Below are positions 8,780 through 18,694 of a stretch of 64,000 nucleotides of DNA, piece after piece. The notes below the pieces were generated by a model. The model searched no databases. It saw nothing but the letters and a program-made list of their open reading frames with translations, and was not told the DNA's origin. Numbering within the stretch: position 1 is the stretch's first letter; every line of letters starts with the position of its first letter. Origin of the DNA: Methylobacterium sp. Leaf112 (GTDB lineage: Bacteria; Pseudomonadota; Alphaproteobacteria; Rhizobiales; Beijerinckiaceae); assembly GCF_001423295.1 (NCBI RefSeq), contig NZ_LMNG01000007.1, positions 1 to 64,000 on the forward strand. The letters run 5' to 3'. Both the position numbers and the translations under genes were made by a program.

Positions 8780-9105
8780 CGGCTGCCTCAGATATCGGTG
8801 TGCCGAGTCCAACGCGGTCCAGAGTCATCTGCTCCCATACAACGACGATGAAGTCCGTGCCCGAAATGCGGGTTGGTTTTCCGCCACTGGCTATCGGAAA
8901 GACCTTCCCCGGCGCCTAGTTCAGGCGGATCGACGACTCGGTCGAAGGCTGGGAGGTCAACCCTCTTGGGGCGGTGGCAAGCCTGGAAGCCTGCCGTTCC
9001 AGCCTGAGAATGGCCGGCCTCAACCAAGTCGAGATCTGCCCGACCGTTCAGTCGTGGCGAGCTCTGCGGGCCGCCACCGCTGCAGTGGGGCTCGGCCTCG
9101 ACCGG

Positions 9106-11070
9106 CTAGGGCACGGCTTCCTGCCGTGCCGCTGCGATCAGGCGATCGCCGTCCTCTCGAAGCAAGAGGCGATCCGAGACGAGGGCGTTGACGGATTTCG
9201 TGACGGCCGCGACGTAGGCGTCCGGATCGGCGTAGCGCTCTTCGATCGAGGTGCGCGGATCCCCGGCCGCCACCCGCTCCGCCCGGGTGCGTGCGAAGGG
9301 GAGCTGGCTGCCTTCGCGGTCACAGAGGACACCCGCTGGAAACGGATCGGCATAGAGGTTCCAGCCCGTAAAGGTCGCGCGCGGCGCCGCCACGGCGGGA
9401 AGGCGGATGCCTGCCACATCGTTTCCGTCCGCATCGACGCGCGGGACGAGGGGCCGGTACTGCGGCCCGCTCTCGGGCCGCGGATCGACATAGGTGTCGA
9501 ACCGCGCGAGGGCGTTCGGCGCCGTCGGAACCGGCACTCCGACGAGGAACGGAAAGCCGATGCCGGCGGCCTCGACCAGGGTGCCGTCCGACAAACGAGG
9601 GACGCGGCTGTCCGGCGGGGTCTTGCCGGACGTGACCCAGTCCTCGAGGGCTACGAGGAGCGCTCGGACCGCCGGGGCCGGGTTGAGGGTGCTGCGCGGG
9701 TTGGTGCACGCTCCCTTGGTCGAGGCCAGACCGGCGCGGCCGTAATGAAAGCCGCTCGAGACCAGAAAGGCACGCGCCGTGTCCGGCAGGGGTACGTCGG
9801 TGCGGCCGAGGGGATCTGTCGTCAGCAGCGAGGCACCCTTTTGCCAGTACTCGGTGCCGGTGTTCACCTCGATCAGGAGGGGATCGAAGCCGTCGCCGCG
9901 TGGGAGCGCGCCGGTTCGTCCCGTGACAGGGTCGTGCTGCTGGGCGGCGGAGAACGGGAAGGCGTTCTCCGGGTAGAAGTGGTCCTCGTGTTGCGTGTTG
10001 GTGCGCGAGGGCTGGCCGAAGCGGGCATTGAGAAAGATGCCGCCGACTCCCGCGATGTGCGACAGCACGCCGTCGAAGACCCGGCGGCCGGCCTCGTCGC
10101 GGTTGAAGCCTTGATGGATGAAATCGCGCAGGTAGCGCCCGCTCTGCGAAACGCCGAGGGCGACGGCGTGGCGGATCGCGCCGGCGGCCGTGGCAACTCC
10201 GCCGTCGGGGGCGCCGCGCAGGTAGGCGACCACGTCGCGGGTGGCGGCGAAGCCGATGCCGAGCACCTTCGGTTCCGTGGCCGTGTAGGTGAACTGGTAG
10301 ATGGATCCCGGGAGCGGCTTCGTACCCTTCGGAAGTAGCTCGAGCTGACGCGGCGTGACGTAGTGCCAGGCCTCGGCCGGCACCGGTCGGGGCGGATCGC
10401 TCTCCCGGCGGCGGACGGTGAGCTGCGCGTGCGTCTTGTCCGAGCTGTCCGTCCTGAACGTGAGGTAGAACGGGGCCTCGGCCGGCCCGCGCGTCGCGCT
10501 GACGAGCTCGTCGCGGACGGTCTCGACGATGGGTTTGCCGTTGCGCGTGGCGACGGGGACGTCGATGGCCATGCCGCCTTGCTGGCGCAGGGCGTCCGCC
10601 TCCCAGCCGGACCAGACGATGGTATCGCCCCGCCGGAGAACCAGGCCGGTCCCCGCATCGGCGGCGGTGCGTGGATCGTTGACGGCCTGCACCGCCTGGG
10701 CGGGGGCATCCAGGACCCAATTGAACAGGAACTTGCGGCCGCGGTTCAGCACCTCGAACAGCAGCGTGCCGCTGCCGCGGGCGGGATCCTTGGGACGCAG
10801 GATGAAGATGTCGGTTCTGTACTCGACAATTCCTCGGGCGTTCCGCGGCGCGAGCGCGATGTCGACGATGCCGGCGTTCGATGGATCTGCCGGGTCGAGT
10901 TCGCCTCGGGCGGTCCCGACGAGACGCTCGTAGGCGCCGGCGGTTCCGAATTCCGTTCCCTCGGCGAATGGTTCGACCGTGGTGATGTCGATGCCGACGA
11001 TGCGTGCCTGCGCGGGCGCAATCCAAAGCGCGCAGCCGAGCGTGGCGGCGATGACGCGGCCAATCAGCAT
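9106..11070 (-). CDS. Exported alpha/beta-hydrolase domain-containing protein
   Basis: A large secreted hydrolase of about 654 residues in the 'alpha/beta hydrolase domain' family (PF20091-like). The ATG at 11070 is preceded by GGGAGGGGA and gives a signal peptide (MLIGRVIAATLGCALWIAPAQA). The nucleophile elbow appears as ALGVSQSGRYLRDFIHQGFN. Other recognisable blocks are FEVLNRGRKFLFNW, WSGWEADALRQ, HIAGVGGIFLNARFGQPSR and SGFHYGRAGLA. Several in-frame upstream codons exist, but the signal peptide argues for this start. The substrate is unknown. The 371 nt between this gene and the tRNA at 11442 contain no feature I can support. Confidence 0.85.
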   Translation of the reverse strand: MLIGRVIAATLGCALWIAPAQARIVGIDITTVEPFAEGTEFGTAGAYERLVGTARGELDPADPSNAGIVDIALAPRNARGIVEYRTDIFILRPKDPARGSGTLLFEVLNRGRKFLFNWVLDAPAQAVQAVNDPRTAADAGTGLVLRRGDTIVWSGWEADALRQQGGMAIDVPVATRNGKPIVETVRDELVSATRGPAEAPFYLTFRTDSSDKTHAQLTVRRRESDPPRPVPAEAWHYVTPRQLELLPKGTKPLPGSIYQFTYTATEPKVLGIGFAATRDVVAYLRGAPDGGVATAAGAIRHAVALGVSQSGRYLRDFIHQGFNRDEAGRRVFDGVLSHIAGVGGIFLNARFGQPSRTNTQHEDHFYPENAFPFSAAQQHDPVTGRTGALPRGDGFDPLLIEVNTGTEYWQKGASLLTTDPLGRTDVPLPDTARAFLVSSGFHYGRAGLASTKGACTNPRSTLNPAPAVRALLVALEDWVTSGKTPPDSRVPRLSDGTLVEAAGIGFPFLVGVPVPTAPNALARFDTYVDPRPESGPQYRPLVPRVDADGNDVAGIRLPAVAAPRATFTGWNLYADPFPAGVLCDREGSQLPFARTRAERVAAGDPRTSIEERYADPDAYVAAVTKSVNALVSDRLLLREDGDRLIAAARQEAVP

Positions 11071-11441
11071 GTCCCCTCCCGAGCCCAGCTCTACGACGGC
11101 CGGTTCCCTTAGGAACCACGGCCCGGCTACGGCGTCGAGGGGCACGGTGAGGTGAGATGCGCCTCCGACTGTTCATGGGCGTTGAGCGCGCTCTGGGCTG
11201 CCGCTGCCGAAGACGAGCGACCTGAGGGGCTTCCATTTCGCCCACAGAGCTGCCGTAGAAAGCCGAAACCCGGATTTCGCCAGGTGCCTCGGCGCAGATC
11301 GTCGTCGGGTGCGCTCTGCGCCGCGTCTCCTCCCCGTCTCAAGTCCCGAAACATCACGGCTATGTGAGCTGGGCCTGTGAGATAGTCCCGCGAACGGGGA
11401 TGCCCAGTGGGCTAAGTGATTGGTGTCAAACGCGAAGGGAG

Positions 11442-11515
11442 TGGAGCGGGTACCGGGAATCGAACCCGGGTATTCAGCTTGGAAGGCTGCTGCTCTACCA
11501 TTGAGCTACACCCGC
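11442..11515 (-). tRNA. tRNA-Gly (TCC)
   Basis: Minus strand begins GCGGGTGTAGCTC, with anticodon loop CTTCCAA (TCC), T-loop GGTTCGATTCC and a genomically encoded CCA. Acceptor GCGGGTG pairs with TACCCGC, with one G-U pair. Confidence 0.96.
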
Positions 11516-11592
11516 ATCGACGATCGTCCGACACGATCACCGAAGTTCGAGACAGGGAGCCGGAAACGTCGCTCGCGGTCTCGTCAGACGTT

Positions 11593-11676
11593 TGGTGGGG
11601 GAAGTAGGACTCGAACCTACGAAGCTTACGCAGCGGATTTACAGTCCGCCCCCTTTGCCGCTCGGGACATTCCCCC
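11593..11676 (-). tRNA. tRNA-Tyr (GTA)
   Basis: Class II tRNA with a long variable arm. Acceptor GGGGGAA pairs with TTCCCCC, the anticodon loop is CTGTAAA (GTA), the T-loop is GGTTCGAGTCC, and CCA is encoded. It lies 77 nt from tRNA-Gly on the same strand, probably co-transcribed. Confidence 0.96.
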
Positions 11677-11745
11677 AAACCGCTGCCCGTGGGCAGCGCG
11701 CGGGTCCTTATGATGAGGCCCCGCGCGGGTGTCAACGGGGATCGC

Positions 11746-13536
11746 TCAATCGATCGGCGCGAGGTCGCAAATCCGGACCTGGGCACGGTCGGCCCCACGC
11801 CAGGTGTCCACCGCCAGGGTTCCGGCGACGTGGAATTCACGACCGATACCGGCGAGGATGGCCTGACCGAGGGGGCCCTGTGCCGCGCGGAAGCAGATGG
11901 CGCCCACGGCCTGACCGTCGCGGCTGCGCAGGCGCGCCCGGACGTGGCCGTTGCCGACGATGCCGGCGTCGACGATGCGGTGGCGCGGCAGGGCGAAGAT
12001 CGGTTCGGGCGCGCCCGAACCGAACGGGCCGGCGCGCTGGAGCAGGCGGACCATTTCGGCCGTGGCTCCGCCCGCGCTCACGGTGCCATCGAGGAGGAGC
12101 GCCTCGACGGCACGGGCCGCGCCGACGGCTTGCGCCAGATCCGACCCGAGGTAGGCCGCGAACGCTGCCGTGTCCGGCCCCGCCAGGGTGACGCCGGCCG
12201 CCATGGCGTGGCCGCCGCCCTTGAGGGCGAGGCCCGCATCCACCGCCGCGCGCACGGCCCGGCCGAGGTCGGCGCCGGGGATGGAGCGGCCCGAGCCCGT
12301 GGCGGTGCCGTCGGGCCGGAGCGCGAAGGCGAAGGCCGGGCGGCCGAAGCGTTCCTTGAGGCGTGCGGCGATGAGGCCGACGACGCCCGGATGCCATTCT
12401 GCCGAGGCCGCCACCAGGACCGGGCGCTCAGGGTCGCCCGTGAGCGCGTGGTCCATGTCGGCTTCGGCCGCCGCCACGGCCTGGGCCTCGATGGCCTGGC
12501 GCTCGCGGTTGAGACGGTCGAGTTCGGCGGCGATACCGGTGGCTTCCGCCGCGTCGTGGGTGGTGAGCAGGCGGGCGCCGAGGCCCGCATCTCCAATGCG
12601 ACCGCCGGCGTTGATGCGCGGACCGACAAGGTAGCCGAGGTGCCAGGCTTCCGGCGCTTCGCTCAACGCGGCGGCGTCCAGAAGGGCGGCGAGGCCGATG
12701 CGTCCGCGTCCGCGCATCACCTTCAAGCCCTGCACCACGAAGGCGCGGTTGAGGCCCGTCAGGGGCACCACGTCGGCGACCGTGGCCAGCGCCACGAGAT
12801 CGAGGGCGGCGGCGAGGTCGGGGAGGTCCGCCACGCCGTCCCGGCGCAGGCGCCGGTTCAGGGCCACCAGGGCGAGGAACACCACGCCCGCCGCGCAGAG
12901 GTGGCCGAGACCCGACAGGTCGTCGAGGCGGTTGGGGTTCACCACGGCACGGGCGGGCGGCAGGGTCTCGGGCGCGCCGTGATGGTCGAGGACGATGACG
13001 TCGAGGCCGAGGGCGCGTGCCGCCTCCAGGGGGGCGTGGCCGCTGGTGCCGCAATCGACGCAGACGAGGAGGGTGGCGCCGGCCTCCCACAGGGCGGTGA
13101 CGGCGGCGGCGTTCGGCCCGTAGCCCTCGGTGATGCGGTCGGGGATGTGGATGCGGACCTCGAGGCCGAAGCCGCGTAGATAGGCGGCCAGGAGCGCGGC
13201 GCTGGCGGCGCCATCGACGTCGTAATCGCCAAAGATCGCCACGGTCTCGCGGGTCGAGACGGCTTGGGCGAGGCGGTCCGTCGCGGCCGCCATGTCCACG
13301 AGGCAGTCCGGATCCGGCATCAGGTCGCGCAGGCGCGGGTTGAGATGCGCGTCCGACTCCGCCGGGCGGATGCCGCGCCCCGACAGCACCCGTGCGAGGA
13401 GGTCCGGCAGGCCGTGGGCCTGGGTCATGGTGGCGGCGTAGGCCTGGAGCACCGGATCGGCGCAGCGGTCGTGCCACGGCCGTCCGAGGACCGAGCGGGT
13501 GACGTCGAGGAAGGCGCGGGGGATCTCAGCTGACAC
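11746..13536 (-). CDS. recJ: Single-stranded-DNA-specific exonuclease RecJ
   Basis: A 596-residue DHH-superfamily 5'-3' ssDNA exonuclease used in recombination and mismatch or base-excision repair. DHH-family motifs are clear: VAIFGDYDVDGAASAAL, CVDCGTSG, VIVLDHHG and ATVADVVPL; the DHHA1 part carries SGRSIPGADLG and GGGHAMAAG. The OB-fold C-terminus ends VRICDLAPID. The start is GTG at 13536 (VSAEIPRAF). Length and domain order are normal. Confidence 0.95.
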   Translation of the reverse strand: MSAEIPRAFLDVTRSVLGRPWHDRCADPVLQAYAATMTQAHGLPDLLARVLSGRGIRPAESDAHLNPRLRDLMPDPDCLVDMAAATDRLAQAVSTRETVAIFGDYDVDGAASAALLAAYLRGFGLEVRIHIPDRITEGYGPNAAAVTALWEAGATLLVCVDCGTSGHAPLEAARALGLDVIVLDHHGAPETLPPARAVVNPNRLDDLSGLGHLCAAGVVFLALVALNRRLRRDGVADLPDLAAALDLVALATVADVVPLTGLNRAFVVQGLKVMRGRGRIGLAALLDAAALSEAPEAWHLGYLVGPRINAGGRIGDAGLGARLLTTHDAAEATGIAAELDRLNRERQAIEAQAVAAAEADMDHALTGDPERPVLVAASAEWHPGVVGLIAARLKERFGRPAFAFALRPDGTATGSGRSIPGADLGRAVRAAVDAGLALKGGGHAMAAGVTLAGPDTAAFAAYLGSDLAQAVGAARAVEALLLDGTVSAGGATAEMVRLLQRAGPFGSGAPEPIFALPRHRIVDAGIVGNGHVRARLRSRDGQAVGAICFRAAQGPLGQAILAGIGREFHVAGTLAVDTWRGADRAQVRICDLAPID

Positions 13537-13585
13537 GGGGCGACCCTACTCCAGCCCGGCCGGCCCGAACTGCACGAAAACGACG

Positions 13586-13614
13586 ACGGGGCCGGCGATG
13601 GACGCCGACCCCGT
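13586..13614. terminator. Hairpin downstream of pntB
   Basis: ACGGGGCCGGCG pairs with CGCCGACCCCGT (one mismatch) around a 5-nt loop. On the minus strand it is followed by CGTCGTTTTC, giving a weak U-run. It probably ends the pnt operon before recJ. Confidence 0.5.
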
Positions 13615-13654
13615 ACGCTGTCCTGGCGGCGCGGGCGAGGCCCGCGCCAGAGGT

Positions 13655-15055
13655 TCAGAGGTTCTTGACGATGGAGTCGACGACCTTCTTGGCGTCGCCG
13701 AACAGCATCATGGTGTTGTCGCGGAAGAACACCTCGTTCTCGACGCCGGCGTAACCGGAGCCCATGCCGCGCTTGATGAACAACACGGTCTTGGCTTTCT
13801 CGACGTCGAGGATCGGCATGCCGTAGATCGGCGAGGCCTTGTCCGTCTTCGCCGCCGGGTTGGTGACGTCGTTGGCGCCGATGACGAAGGCAACGTCGGC
13901 CTGCGGGAAGTCGCCGTTGATGTCCTCGAGCTCGTGGACCTCATCATAGGGCACGTTGGCTTCGGCGAGCAGCACGTTCATGTGGCCCGGCATGCGGCCG
14001 GCGACGGGGTGGATGGCGTACTTCACGTCGACGCCCTCCTTCTTGAGCATGTCGACCATCTCGCGGAGCGAATGCTGGGCCTGGGCCACCGCCATGCCGT
14101 AGCCCGGCACGATGATGACGCGCTCGGCGTTCTTCAGGATGTAGGCCGCGTCGTCCGCCGAGCCCTGCTTGACCGGACGGGTCTCCACAGCTCCTCCGGC
14201 CGCGCCTGCCGCGGCATCACCGCCGAAGCCGCCGAGGATCACGGAGATGAACGACCGGTTCATCGCCTTGCACATGATGTAGGACAGGATCGCGCCCGAG
14301 GAGCCGACGAGGGCGCCGGTCATGATGAGCGCGAGGTTGCCCAGGGTGAAGCCGATGCCGGCCGCAGCCCAGCCCGAGTAGGAGTTCAGCATCGACACGA
14401 CGACGGGCATGTCGGCGCCACCGATGGGGATGATCAGCAGGCCGCCGAGAGCGAACGACAGCAGCACGATGACCCAGAACACCAGCTTGCTCTCGGTGCC
14501 GATGAACACCGCGATGAGGCCGACGAGGGCGATGGCCAGGGCGATGTTGAGGGCATGGCGCTGGGGCAGCATGATCGGCTTGCCGGACATGCGCCCGTCG
14601 AGCTTGGCGAAGGCGATGACGGAGCCCGTGAAGGTGATGGCGCCGATGGCGACACCGAGTGCCATCTCGAACAGCGACTCCTTGTGGATGTGGCCGTTCT
14701 CGAGGATGCCCACCGCCTGCGGTGCGTAGAGGGTGCCGGCCGCACCCGCCACGGCCGCGAGGCCGACGAGGGAGTGGAAGGCCGCCACGAGTTGCGGCAT
14801 GGCCGTCATCGGCACGCGCTTGGCAATGACGGCACCGGCGCCGCCGCCGATGCCGAGGCCCAGGAGCACGAGGATCCAGGCGCCGAATCCCGCCGGCGGA
14901 TGGCCGACGAGGGTGGTGAGGACGGCGAGCCCCATGCCGACCATGCCGTACAGGTTGCCCTGCCGGGAGGTGGTCGGGTGCGAGAGCCCCCGCAGCGCCA
15001 TGATGAACAGGACGCCGGAAACGATGTAGAGGAGTGCCGAGACGTTCTGGGACAT
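13655..15055 (-). CDS. pntB: NAD(P) transhydrogenase subunit beta
   Basis: A 466-residue inner-membrane subunit: about nine N-terminal membrane helices (domain II) followed by the NADP(H)-binding domain III. Domain III shows VIIVPGYGMAVAQAQ (the GYGxAVAQAQ NADP motif), HPVAGRMPGHMNVLLAEA, FVIGANDVTNPAA and KRGMGSGYAGVEN. It starts 4 nt after pntAB. With PntAA/PntAB it drives NADPH formation from NADH using the proton gradient. The C-terminus DSIVKNL is normal. Confidence 0.97.
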   Translation of the reverse strand: MSQNVSALLYIVSGVLFIMALRGLSHPTTSRQGNLYGMVGMGLAVLTTLVGHPPAGFGAWILVLLGLGIGGGAGAVIAKRVPMTAMPQLVAAFHSLVGLAAVAGAAGTLYAPQAVGILENGHIHKESLFEMALGVAIGAITFTGSVIAFAKLDGRMSGKPIMLPQRHALNIALAIALVGLIAVFIGTESKLVFWVIVLLSFALGGLLIIPIGGADMPVVVSMLNSYSGWAAAGIGFTLGNLALIMTGALVGSSGAILSYIMCKAMNRSFISVILGGFGGDAAAGAAGGAVETRPVKQGSADDAAYILKNAERVIIVPGYGMAVAQAQHSLREMVDMLKKEGVDVKYAIHPVAGRMPGHMNVLLAEANVPYDEVHELEDINGDFPQADVAFVIGANDVTNPAAKTDKASPIYGMPILDVEKAKTVLFIKRGMGSGYAGVENEVFFRDNTMMLFGDAKKVVDSIVKNL

Positions 15056-15059
15056 CGTC

Positions 15060-15509
15060 TCAGGCCTTCTTCTTGTACATGCCGAGCATGCGCTGGGTGA
15101 CGAGGAAGCCGCCGAAGATGTTCACGCTGGCGAGAACGATGCCGAGGAAGCCGAAGAAGCGGGCCCAGCCGGTGCCGTGCTCGAGGAGCGGCACGCCGGC
15201 CGCCAGGATGGCGCCGACGATGATCACCGAGGAGATAGCGTTGGTCACCGACATGAGGGGCGTGTGGAGGGCCGGCGTCACCGACCAGACCACGTAGTAG
15301 CCGACGAAGATCGCCAGAACGAAGATCGCGAGCTGGAACACCGTCGGGTCGACGGCACCATGCGTCACGGCGCTGAGGCCGTGACCGATGCCATCGGCGT
15401 AACTCTGCGCCTTGGCGGCGTGCTGCTGCGCGATATCCGCAGCGGTTCGGGCTGCGGTGGCAGCGGCGCGCGCCTGCTCGGCGGCCTGATCGGGGGGGAG
15501 CGTGGCCAT
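15060..15509 (-). CDS. pntAB: NAD(P) transhydrogenase subunit alpha, membrane part
   Basis: A 149-residue protein holding the membrane helices that are fused to PntA in E. coli but split in Alphaproteobacteria. A charged or Ala-rich N-terminal helix (residues 1-40) leads into about three to four helices ([50 protein letters not shown]). It ends with the typical LGMYKKKA. It sits between pntAA (17-nt gap) and pntB (4-nt gap) in one operon. Confidence 0.93.
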   Translation of the reverse strand: MATLPPDQAAEQARAAATAARTAADIAQQHAAKAQSYADGIGHGLSAVTHGAVDPTVFQLAIFVLAIFVGYYVVWSVTPALHTPLMSVTNAISSVIIVGAILAAGVPLLEHGTGWARFFGFLGIVLASVNIFGGFLVTQRMLGMYKKKA

Positions 15510-15526
15510 CGTATCCTCCGGCGGGA

Positions 15527-16666
15527 TCAGGATTTGGTCTGGAAGGCGGGATGCACGACCTGACCGTCATGGGTCAGGTTCGTCGCCCGGACGAGTTCGT
15601 CGTCCCGCTTCACCGCCAGGGACTTCGCCTCCTTGTCGATGAGGGTCTCGACGAAGGCGTAGAGGTTGCGCGCATAGAGGCTCGACGCCGTGGCGGCGAG
15701 GCGGCCGGGCACGTTGAGGTGCCCGACGATCTTCACGCCGTGATCCGTGGTGACGATCTCGCCGGCCTTGGCGCCCTCGACGTTGCCGCCACGCTCGACC
15801 GCGAGATCGATGAGCACGGAGCCGGGCTTCATGGTGGAGACCATGGCGGCGGAGACGAGCTGCGGGGCCGGCCGGCCCGGAATCAGGGCGGTGGTGATGA
15901 CGATGTCCTGCTTGGCGATGTGGGTCGCCACGAGGTCGGCCTGCTTCTTCTTGTACTCCGCCGACATCTCCTTGGCGTAGCCGCCCGAGGTTTCGGCCTG
16001 CTTGAACTCGTCGTCCTCGACGGCGACGAACTTGGCGCCCAGGGACTCGACCTGCTCCTTGGTGGCGGGCCGCACGTCCGTGGCGGTGACCACCGCGCCC
16101 ATGCGGCGGGCGGTGGCGATGGCCTGGAGCCCGGCCACGCCGACGCCCATCACGAAGACGCGGGCGGCGGGCACGGTGCCGGCGGCCGTCATCATCATCG
16201 GCATGGCGCGGCCATACTCGGAGGCACCGTCGACCACCGCGCGGTATCCGGCGAGGTTGGCCTGCGAGGACAGCACGTCCATCACCTGCGCGCGGGTGAT
16301 GCGGGGCATCAGTTCCATGGCGAAGGTGTCGAGGCCGGCTTGCGCCATTTCACCCAGGGCGGCTTCGTTGCCGTAGGGATCCATGATCGCCACCACGGTG
16401 GCGCCACGCTTCAGCAGCCCGATCTCGTCGCCGTTGGGGCGGCGGACCTTGAGGACGAGGTCGGCCTCGTTGGCCGCGTCCTGGGCCGAGGAGGCGACGG
16501 TGGCACCCGCCGCCTCGTAATCGGCATCCGGGACACCGGCGGTCAGGCCGGCACCGGACTGGACGGTCACGTCGGCCCCGAGGGCGATGAATTTCTTGAC
16601 CGTTTCGGGCACCGCCGCGACCCGCGGCTCCGCGGGATCAGACTCTGTCAGGACAGCGATGCGCAT
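15527..16666 (-). CDS. pntAA: Re/Si-specific NAD(P)+ transhydrogenase subunit alpha
   Basis: A 379-residue soluble NAD(H)-binding domain I, related to alanine dehydrogenase. Landmarks are [21 protein letters not shown] at the N-terminus, [45 protein letters not shown] (Rossmann glycine motif), and the mobile-loop region [13 protein letters not shown]. It binds NADH and passes hydride to PntB. First gene of pntAA-pntAB-pntB; a perfect ACTGGTATACCAGT palindrome lies 64 nt upstream. Confidence 0.96.
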   Translation of the reverse strand: MRIAVLTESDPAEPRVAAVPETVKKFIALGADVTVQSGAGLTAGVPDADYEAAGATVASSAQDAANEADLVLKVRRPNGDEIGLLKRGATVVAIMDPYGNEAALGEMAQAGLDTFAMELMPRITRAQVMDVLSSQANLAGYRAVVDGASEYGRAMPMMMTAAGTVPAARVFVMGVGVAGLQAIATARRMGAVVTATDVRPATKEQVESLGAKFVAVEDDEFKQAETSGGYAKEMSAEYKKKQADLVATHIAKQDIVITTALIPGRPAPQLVSAAMVSTMKPGSVLIDLAVERGGNVEGAKAGEIVTTDHGVKIVGHLNVPGRLAATASSLYARNLYAFVETLIDKEAKSLAVKRDDELVRATNLTHDGQVVHPAFQTKS

Positions 16667-16730
16667 TCAGGAAGCCCCCTCGGCGATCCGTCCGGACCAC
16701 CGTAACTCGGCAGGAATATAGAGCCCGACG

Positions 16731-16744
16731 ACTGGTATACCAGT
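16731..16744. promoter_or_regulatory. ACTGGTATACCAGT palindrome upstream of pntAA
   Basis: A perfect 14-bp palindrome lies between cytochrome oxidase subunit IV and pntAA. The TGGTATACCA core resembles operators of GntR (FadR/FCD-type) regulators, so it may control the transhydrogenase operon. No regulator gene is adjacent. Confidence 0.4.
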
Positions 16745-16758
16745 GCGCCCGGGCTACG

Positions 16759-17052
16759 TCACGCGAAGAAGAGGTAGAGCAGAAGCAAGACCGCGACCAC
16801 GACGGGGGCCTTCCAGCCCACGGCCGGCGCGAGGGCGCCCACGGCACCGGCGGCGCCGGACACCACGACGGCGAGGATCGCAGTCAGCCACGCTTCATGA
16901 ATGCCGCCGATGGCGAGGGCCAGCACCCAACAGATCACCACGGAGGTGCCGATTTCGACGAAACGAACGAAGCCGCGATAGGTCTGCTCGTGGGTCTTCT
17001 CGTCCATGGCGGGGCTGTAATGCACGCCGGACACGGTCTTCATATCGGCCAT
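16759..17052 (-). CDS. aa3-type cytochrome c oxidase subunit IV-like protein
   Basis: A 97-residue protein with the small bacterial COX4-type N-terminus (MDEKTHEQTYRGFVRF) and three C-terminal hydrophobic segments (ending VVVAVLLLLYLFFA). Related proteins are accessory subunits of aa3 oxidases, usually shorter with one helix; the longer C-terminus here is notable. The start at 17052 (MADMKTVSG) fits the family better than the upstream in-frame ATG at 17124. It is followed by the pnt operon on the same strand. Confidence 0.75.
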   Translation of the reverse strand: MADMKTVSGVHYSPAMDEKTHEQTYRGFVRFVEIGTSVVICWVLALAIGGIHEAWLTAILAVVVSGAAGAVGALAPAVGWKAPVVVAVLLLLYLFFA

Positions 17053-17216
17053 CGTGTGGTCGTCCCCATGGATCTGTCTTAATTTGTTCCAAGGGGATTT
17101 AGCGCAAGCCTCGGCGGCTCGCAATCAGCATGCATGCCACGCAATGGCCACGAACCGGTTTTTGTCGCGCCGGCCAAGTTTCGCAGGGCCAGCCGCGTGA
17201 CGTCACACCGATAGGG

Positions 17217-18581
17217 TCACGCCGGCAGGGCGAGTCCCGCCCGCGTGAGAGCCTCGCCCTGCCGGGTCTCGAGTTCGGAGAGCGAGAAGCGCTCGATCTC
17301 GGCCTCGAACAACCGGTGGTAGTTCAGTTCCGAGCGCAGGTGCAGGAACACGGCGCCGAGGCCGACGGCGGCGCGGTCCATGAACACGAATTCCTGCGGC
17401 ACGGTCACGGGTCCCCGGGCTTTCAGGGCCTGATGCACCTCGAAGGCCTGGCGCCGGCCGTACTCGCCGGGCTTGACCCCGTCGGCCACCGTGCGGGTGC
17501 GGTCCTCCAGGATCGGCCCGTAGATGAAGCGCGCCCAGATGTTGAGGATCTCGATGAGCTCCTTGTTGAGGTTCTTGAAGCCCCAGACCTCGTAGGCGTG
17601 GACGATGCGCGCGCCGTCGTTCTCCAGGAGCCCCCGATAGAGATCGACCACGCCGCCGACGAAGCGCGGATGGAAGATGCGCACGCAGCCGTAATCGAGG
17701 AGGTTGATGCCCTGCGCCTCGCCACCCTCGGAAAACACCGTGTAGTTGCCGAGATGCGGGTCGCCGTGGATGACGGCGGCGCGGCTGAACGGGTGCCACC
17801 ACGCTTTGAACATCGCCTGGGCGAGGCGGTTGCGGATCTCGATGGGACTTTGAGAGAAGTTGAGAATGCCCTCGCCCTCGAGCCAGCCGAGGGTGAGGAG
17901 GCGCTTCGTGGAGAGATCGGTGTGAATGGCCGGCACGCGGACTTCGGGCACGTCGCGCAGGACGTTGCCATAGAGCACGGCGTGCTTGGCCTCGCGCGCG
18001 TAGTCGAGTTCCTCGCGCACCCGGGCGCCGATTTCCTTCGCGATCTCACGGGTATCGAGCCAGGAGCTCATGCGCCGGTGCAGGGCGAAGGCGACCTCCA
18101 GCTGCTTCAGATCGGCCTCCACGGCCGATTGCATGTCGGGATACTGGAGCTTGCAGGCGAGCGCCGTGCCGTCGAGGCCGGTCGCCCGGTGGACCTGTCC
18201 GAGGGACGCGGCCGCCGCCGGCTTGAGGTCGAAGTTCGTGAACCGCTTCTGCCAGTCGGCGCCGAGTTCGGCCATCATCCGGCGCTTGACGAAGGCCGCG
18301 CCCATGGGCGGCGCGTCGGCCTGGAGCTTCTGCAGTTCCGTCGCGTATTCGGGTGGCAGAAGGTCCGGCACCGTGGCCAGCAACTGGGCGACCTTCATGA
18401 TCGGCCCCTTGAGGCCGCCCAGCGCCTGGGCCAGGGCGGCGGCGTTGCTGGGCGCCTCCTTGCCGCCGAACAGGCGGGCGCCGGCCATGCGGGCGGCGAC
18501 CCCGCCGACATTGGCACCGACGCGGGCGTAGCGGCTGGCGCGCGCGGAGAAGCGGTTGGCTTCGCTGTCGTGATCGGCCAT
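17217..18581 (-). CDS. ABC1/UbiB-family atypical kinase (AarF)
   Basis: A 454-residue ABC1 kinase-like ATPase. The family's KxGQ helix reads GPIMKVAQLLAT (KVAQ), followed by AAAASLGQVHRA (Ala-rich loop), ELDYAREAKH, IHGDPHLGNY (catalytic loop) and LLDYGCVRI (metal loop). Relatives support ubiquinone synthesis or lipid handling at the membrane. No transmembrane C-terminus is seen, unlike E. coli UbiB, so it is closer to the shorter UbiB-like/AarF group. No quinone-biosynthesis gene lies nearby. Confidence 0.9.
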   Translation of the reverse strand: MADHDSEANRFSARASRYARVGANVGGVAARMAGARLFGGKEAPSNAAALAQALGGLKGPIMKVAQLLATVPDLLPPEYATELQKLQADAPPMGAAFVKRRMMAELGADWQKRFTNFDLKPAAAASLGQVHRATGLDGTALACKLQYPDMQSAVEADLKQLEVAFALHRRMSSWLDTREIAKEIGARVREELDYAREAKHAVLYGNVLRDVPEVRVPAIHTDLSTKRLLTLGWLEGEGILNFSQSPIEIRNRLAQAMFKAWWHPFSRAAVIHGDPHLGNYTVFSEGGEAQGINLLDYGCVRIFHPRFVGGVVDLYRGLLENDGARIVHAYEVWGFKNLNKELIEILNIWARFIYGPILEDRTRTVADGVKPGEYGRRQAFEVHQALKARGPVTVPQEFVFMDRAAVGLGAVFLHLRSELNYHRLFEAEIERFSLSELETRQGEALTRAGLALPA

Positions 18582-18694
18582 CGGGTTCTTCGGATCTCGG
18601 ATAAGGACGCGTCCGGCAATCCGGCCACTCCCTTGAGATAAGTCCGCCGGCGTCCCGCGCCAGGGCGCTGCGCCGTTGCGGCGCGGGAGAGGGG

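Noticed and set aside
8788..9027. 79-codon minus-strand ORF between two hypothetical genes
   Set aside because: No recognisable composition, family or ribosome-binding site; the DNA looks like decayed sequence.
11127..11367. Overlapping small ORFs on both strands upstream of tRNA-Gly
   Set aside because: No ribosome-binding sites or protein-like composition; both are probably chance frames in a 371-nt spacer.
13499..15100. 533-codon plus-strand open frame
   Set aside because: Shadow of pntB, whose NADP-binding motifs and operon context are certain.
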